A DNA stretch of 5,877 nt from assembly GCA_900554975.1 (NCBI GenBank), contig USJI01000081.1, forward strand, positions 1 through 5,877. The letters run 5' to 3'. Below are positions 5,819 to 5,877 of the stretch, piece by piece. The stretch comes from an uncultured Ruminococcus sp. Lineage in GTDB: Bacteria; Bacillota; Clostridia; Oscillospirales; Ruminococcaceae. The notes under the pieces are model-generated. The model saw only the letters and a list, made by a program, of their open reading frames with translations. It made no database searches and was not told the DNA's origin. Both the position numbers and the translations under genes were made by a program. How positions within the stretch are numbered: the first letter of the stretch is position 1; every line of letters begins with the position of its first letter.

Positions 5819-5836
5819 ATACTCAGTAATGAGTAT
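5819..5836 (+). other. Short stem-loop at the predicted 5' end of the rightward transcript
   Basis: ATACTCA (5819-5825) and TGAGTAT (5830-5836) are perfect 7-base arms around GTAA, which in RNA is a GNRA tetraloop. It begins where transcription from the TATAAT at 5807 should start. It may protect the 5' end of the mRNA or be a DNA operator; the sequence does not decide. Confidence 0.5.
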
Positions 5837-5845
5837 AACATTTCG

Positions 5846-5872
5846 ATTTAACGTTTTACCCCAGCGTTAAAT
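5846..5872 (+). repeat. Second inverted repeat in the leader at the right edge
   Basis: ATTTAACG (5846-5853) and CGTTAAAT (5865-5872) are perfect 8-base arms around an 11-base loop containing ACCCCAG. The stem has only two G-C pairs. No T-run is visible before the window ends, so a terminator cannot be claimed. No start codon with a ribosome binding site for the next gene is seen before base 5877. Confidence 0.5.
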
Positions 5873-5877
5873 TAAAA

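Noticed and set aside
5697..5877. Riboswitch or small RNA in the region after the kinase
   Set aside because: Beyond a terminator, a promoter-like array and two simple hairpins I see no known riboswitch core; the window ends too soon to judge.

Overview
The window looks like ordinary chromosomal DNA from a low-to-moderate GC Gram-positive anaerobe. My best guess is a clostridial bacterium of the Ruminococcus/Oscillospiraceae type. This rests on AT-rich codon use, strong AGGAGG-like ribosome binding sites, AT-rich spacers with consensus sigma-A promoters, and a PFK variant that I recall from Clostridia. The taxonomic call is inference only. There is no mobile element, CRISPR array, rRNA or tRNA gene.

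Bases 1-2110 (+ strand) hold the 3' end of polA (DNA polymerase I, cut by the window edge), a RimI-type N-acetyltransferase gene and tsaD (tRNA t6A37 threonylcarbamoyltransferase). polA and rimI overlap, and rimI and tsaD are 12 bases apart, so the three probably form one transcript. A perfectly palindromic hairpin at 2128-2151 lies between tsaD and the convergent gene and can stop transcription from both sides.

Bases 2162-3366 (- strand) carry a 6-phosphofructokinase gene with a strong Shine-Dalgarno sequence and a near-perfect sigma-A promoter (TTGACA, 17 bases, TATAAT with an extended -10).

Bases 3403-5731 (+ strand) carry a two-component operon: an OmpR/PhoB-family response regulator, then an overlapping membrane sensor histidine kinase that appears to start at TTG. 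A G-C rich hairpin terminator follows and shares a 12-base sequence with the tsaD/pfkA terminator.

The most interesting part is regulatory. Downstream of the kinase, four TTCA-type hexamers repeat every 11 bases (5759, 5770, 5781, 5792) and end 9 bases before a TATAAT that lacks a good -35. This is the layout of PhoP/PhoB-class boxes, and the last two copies match the Bacillus subtilis PhoP consensus TT(A/C/T)ACA-N5-TT(A/C/T)ACA. A weaker two-copy version with the same 11-base period and the same 9-base gap to TATAAT precedes the response regulator. The simplest model is that the regulator controls its own operon and an unseen gene just past the right edge, possibly in the phosphate regulon. 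The kinase lacks the cytoplasmic PAS domain usual in PhoR, so the signal remains open. I see no previously undescribed system.
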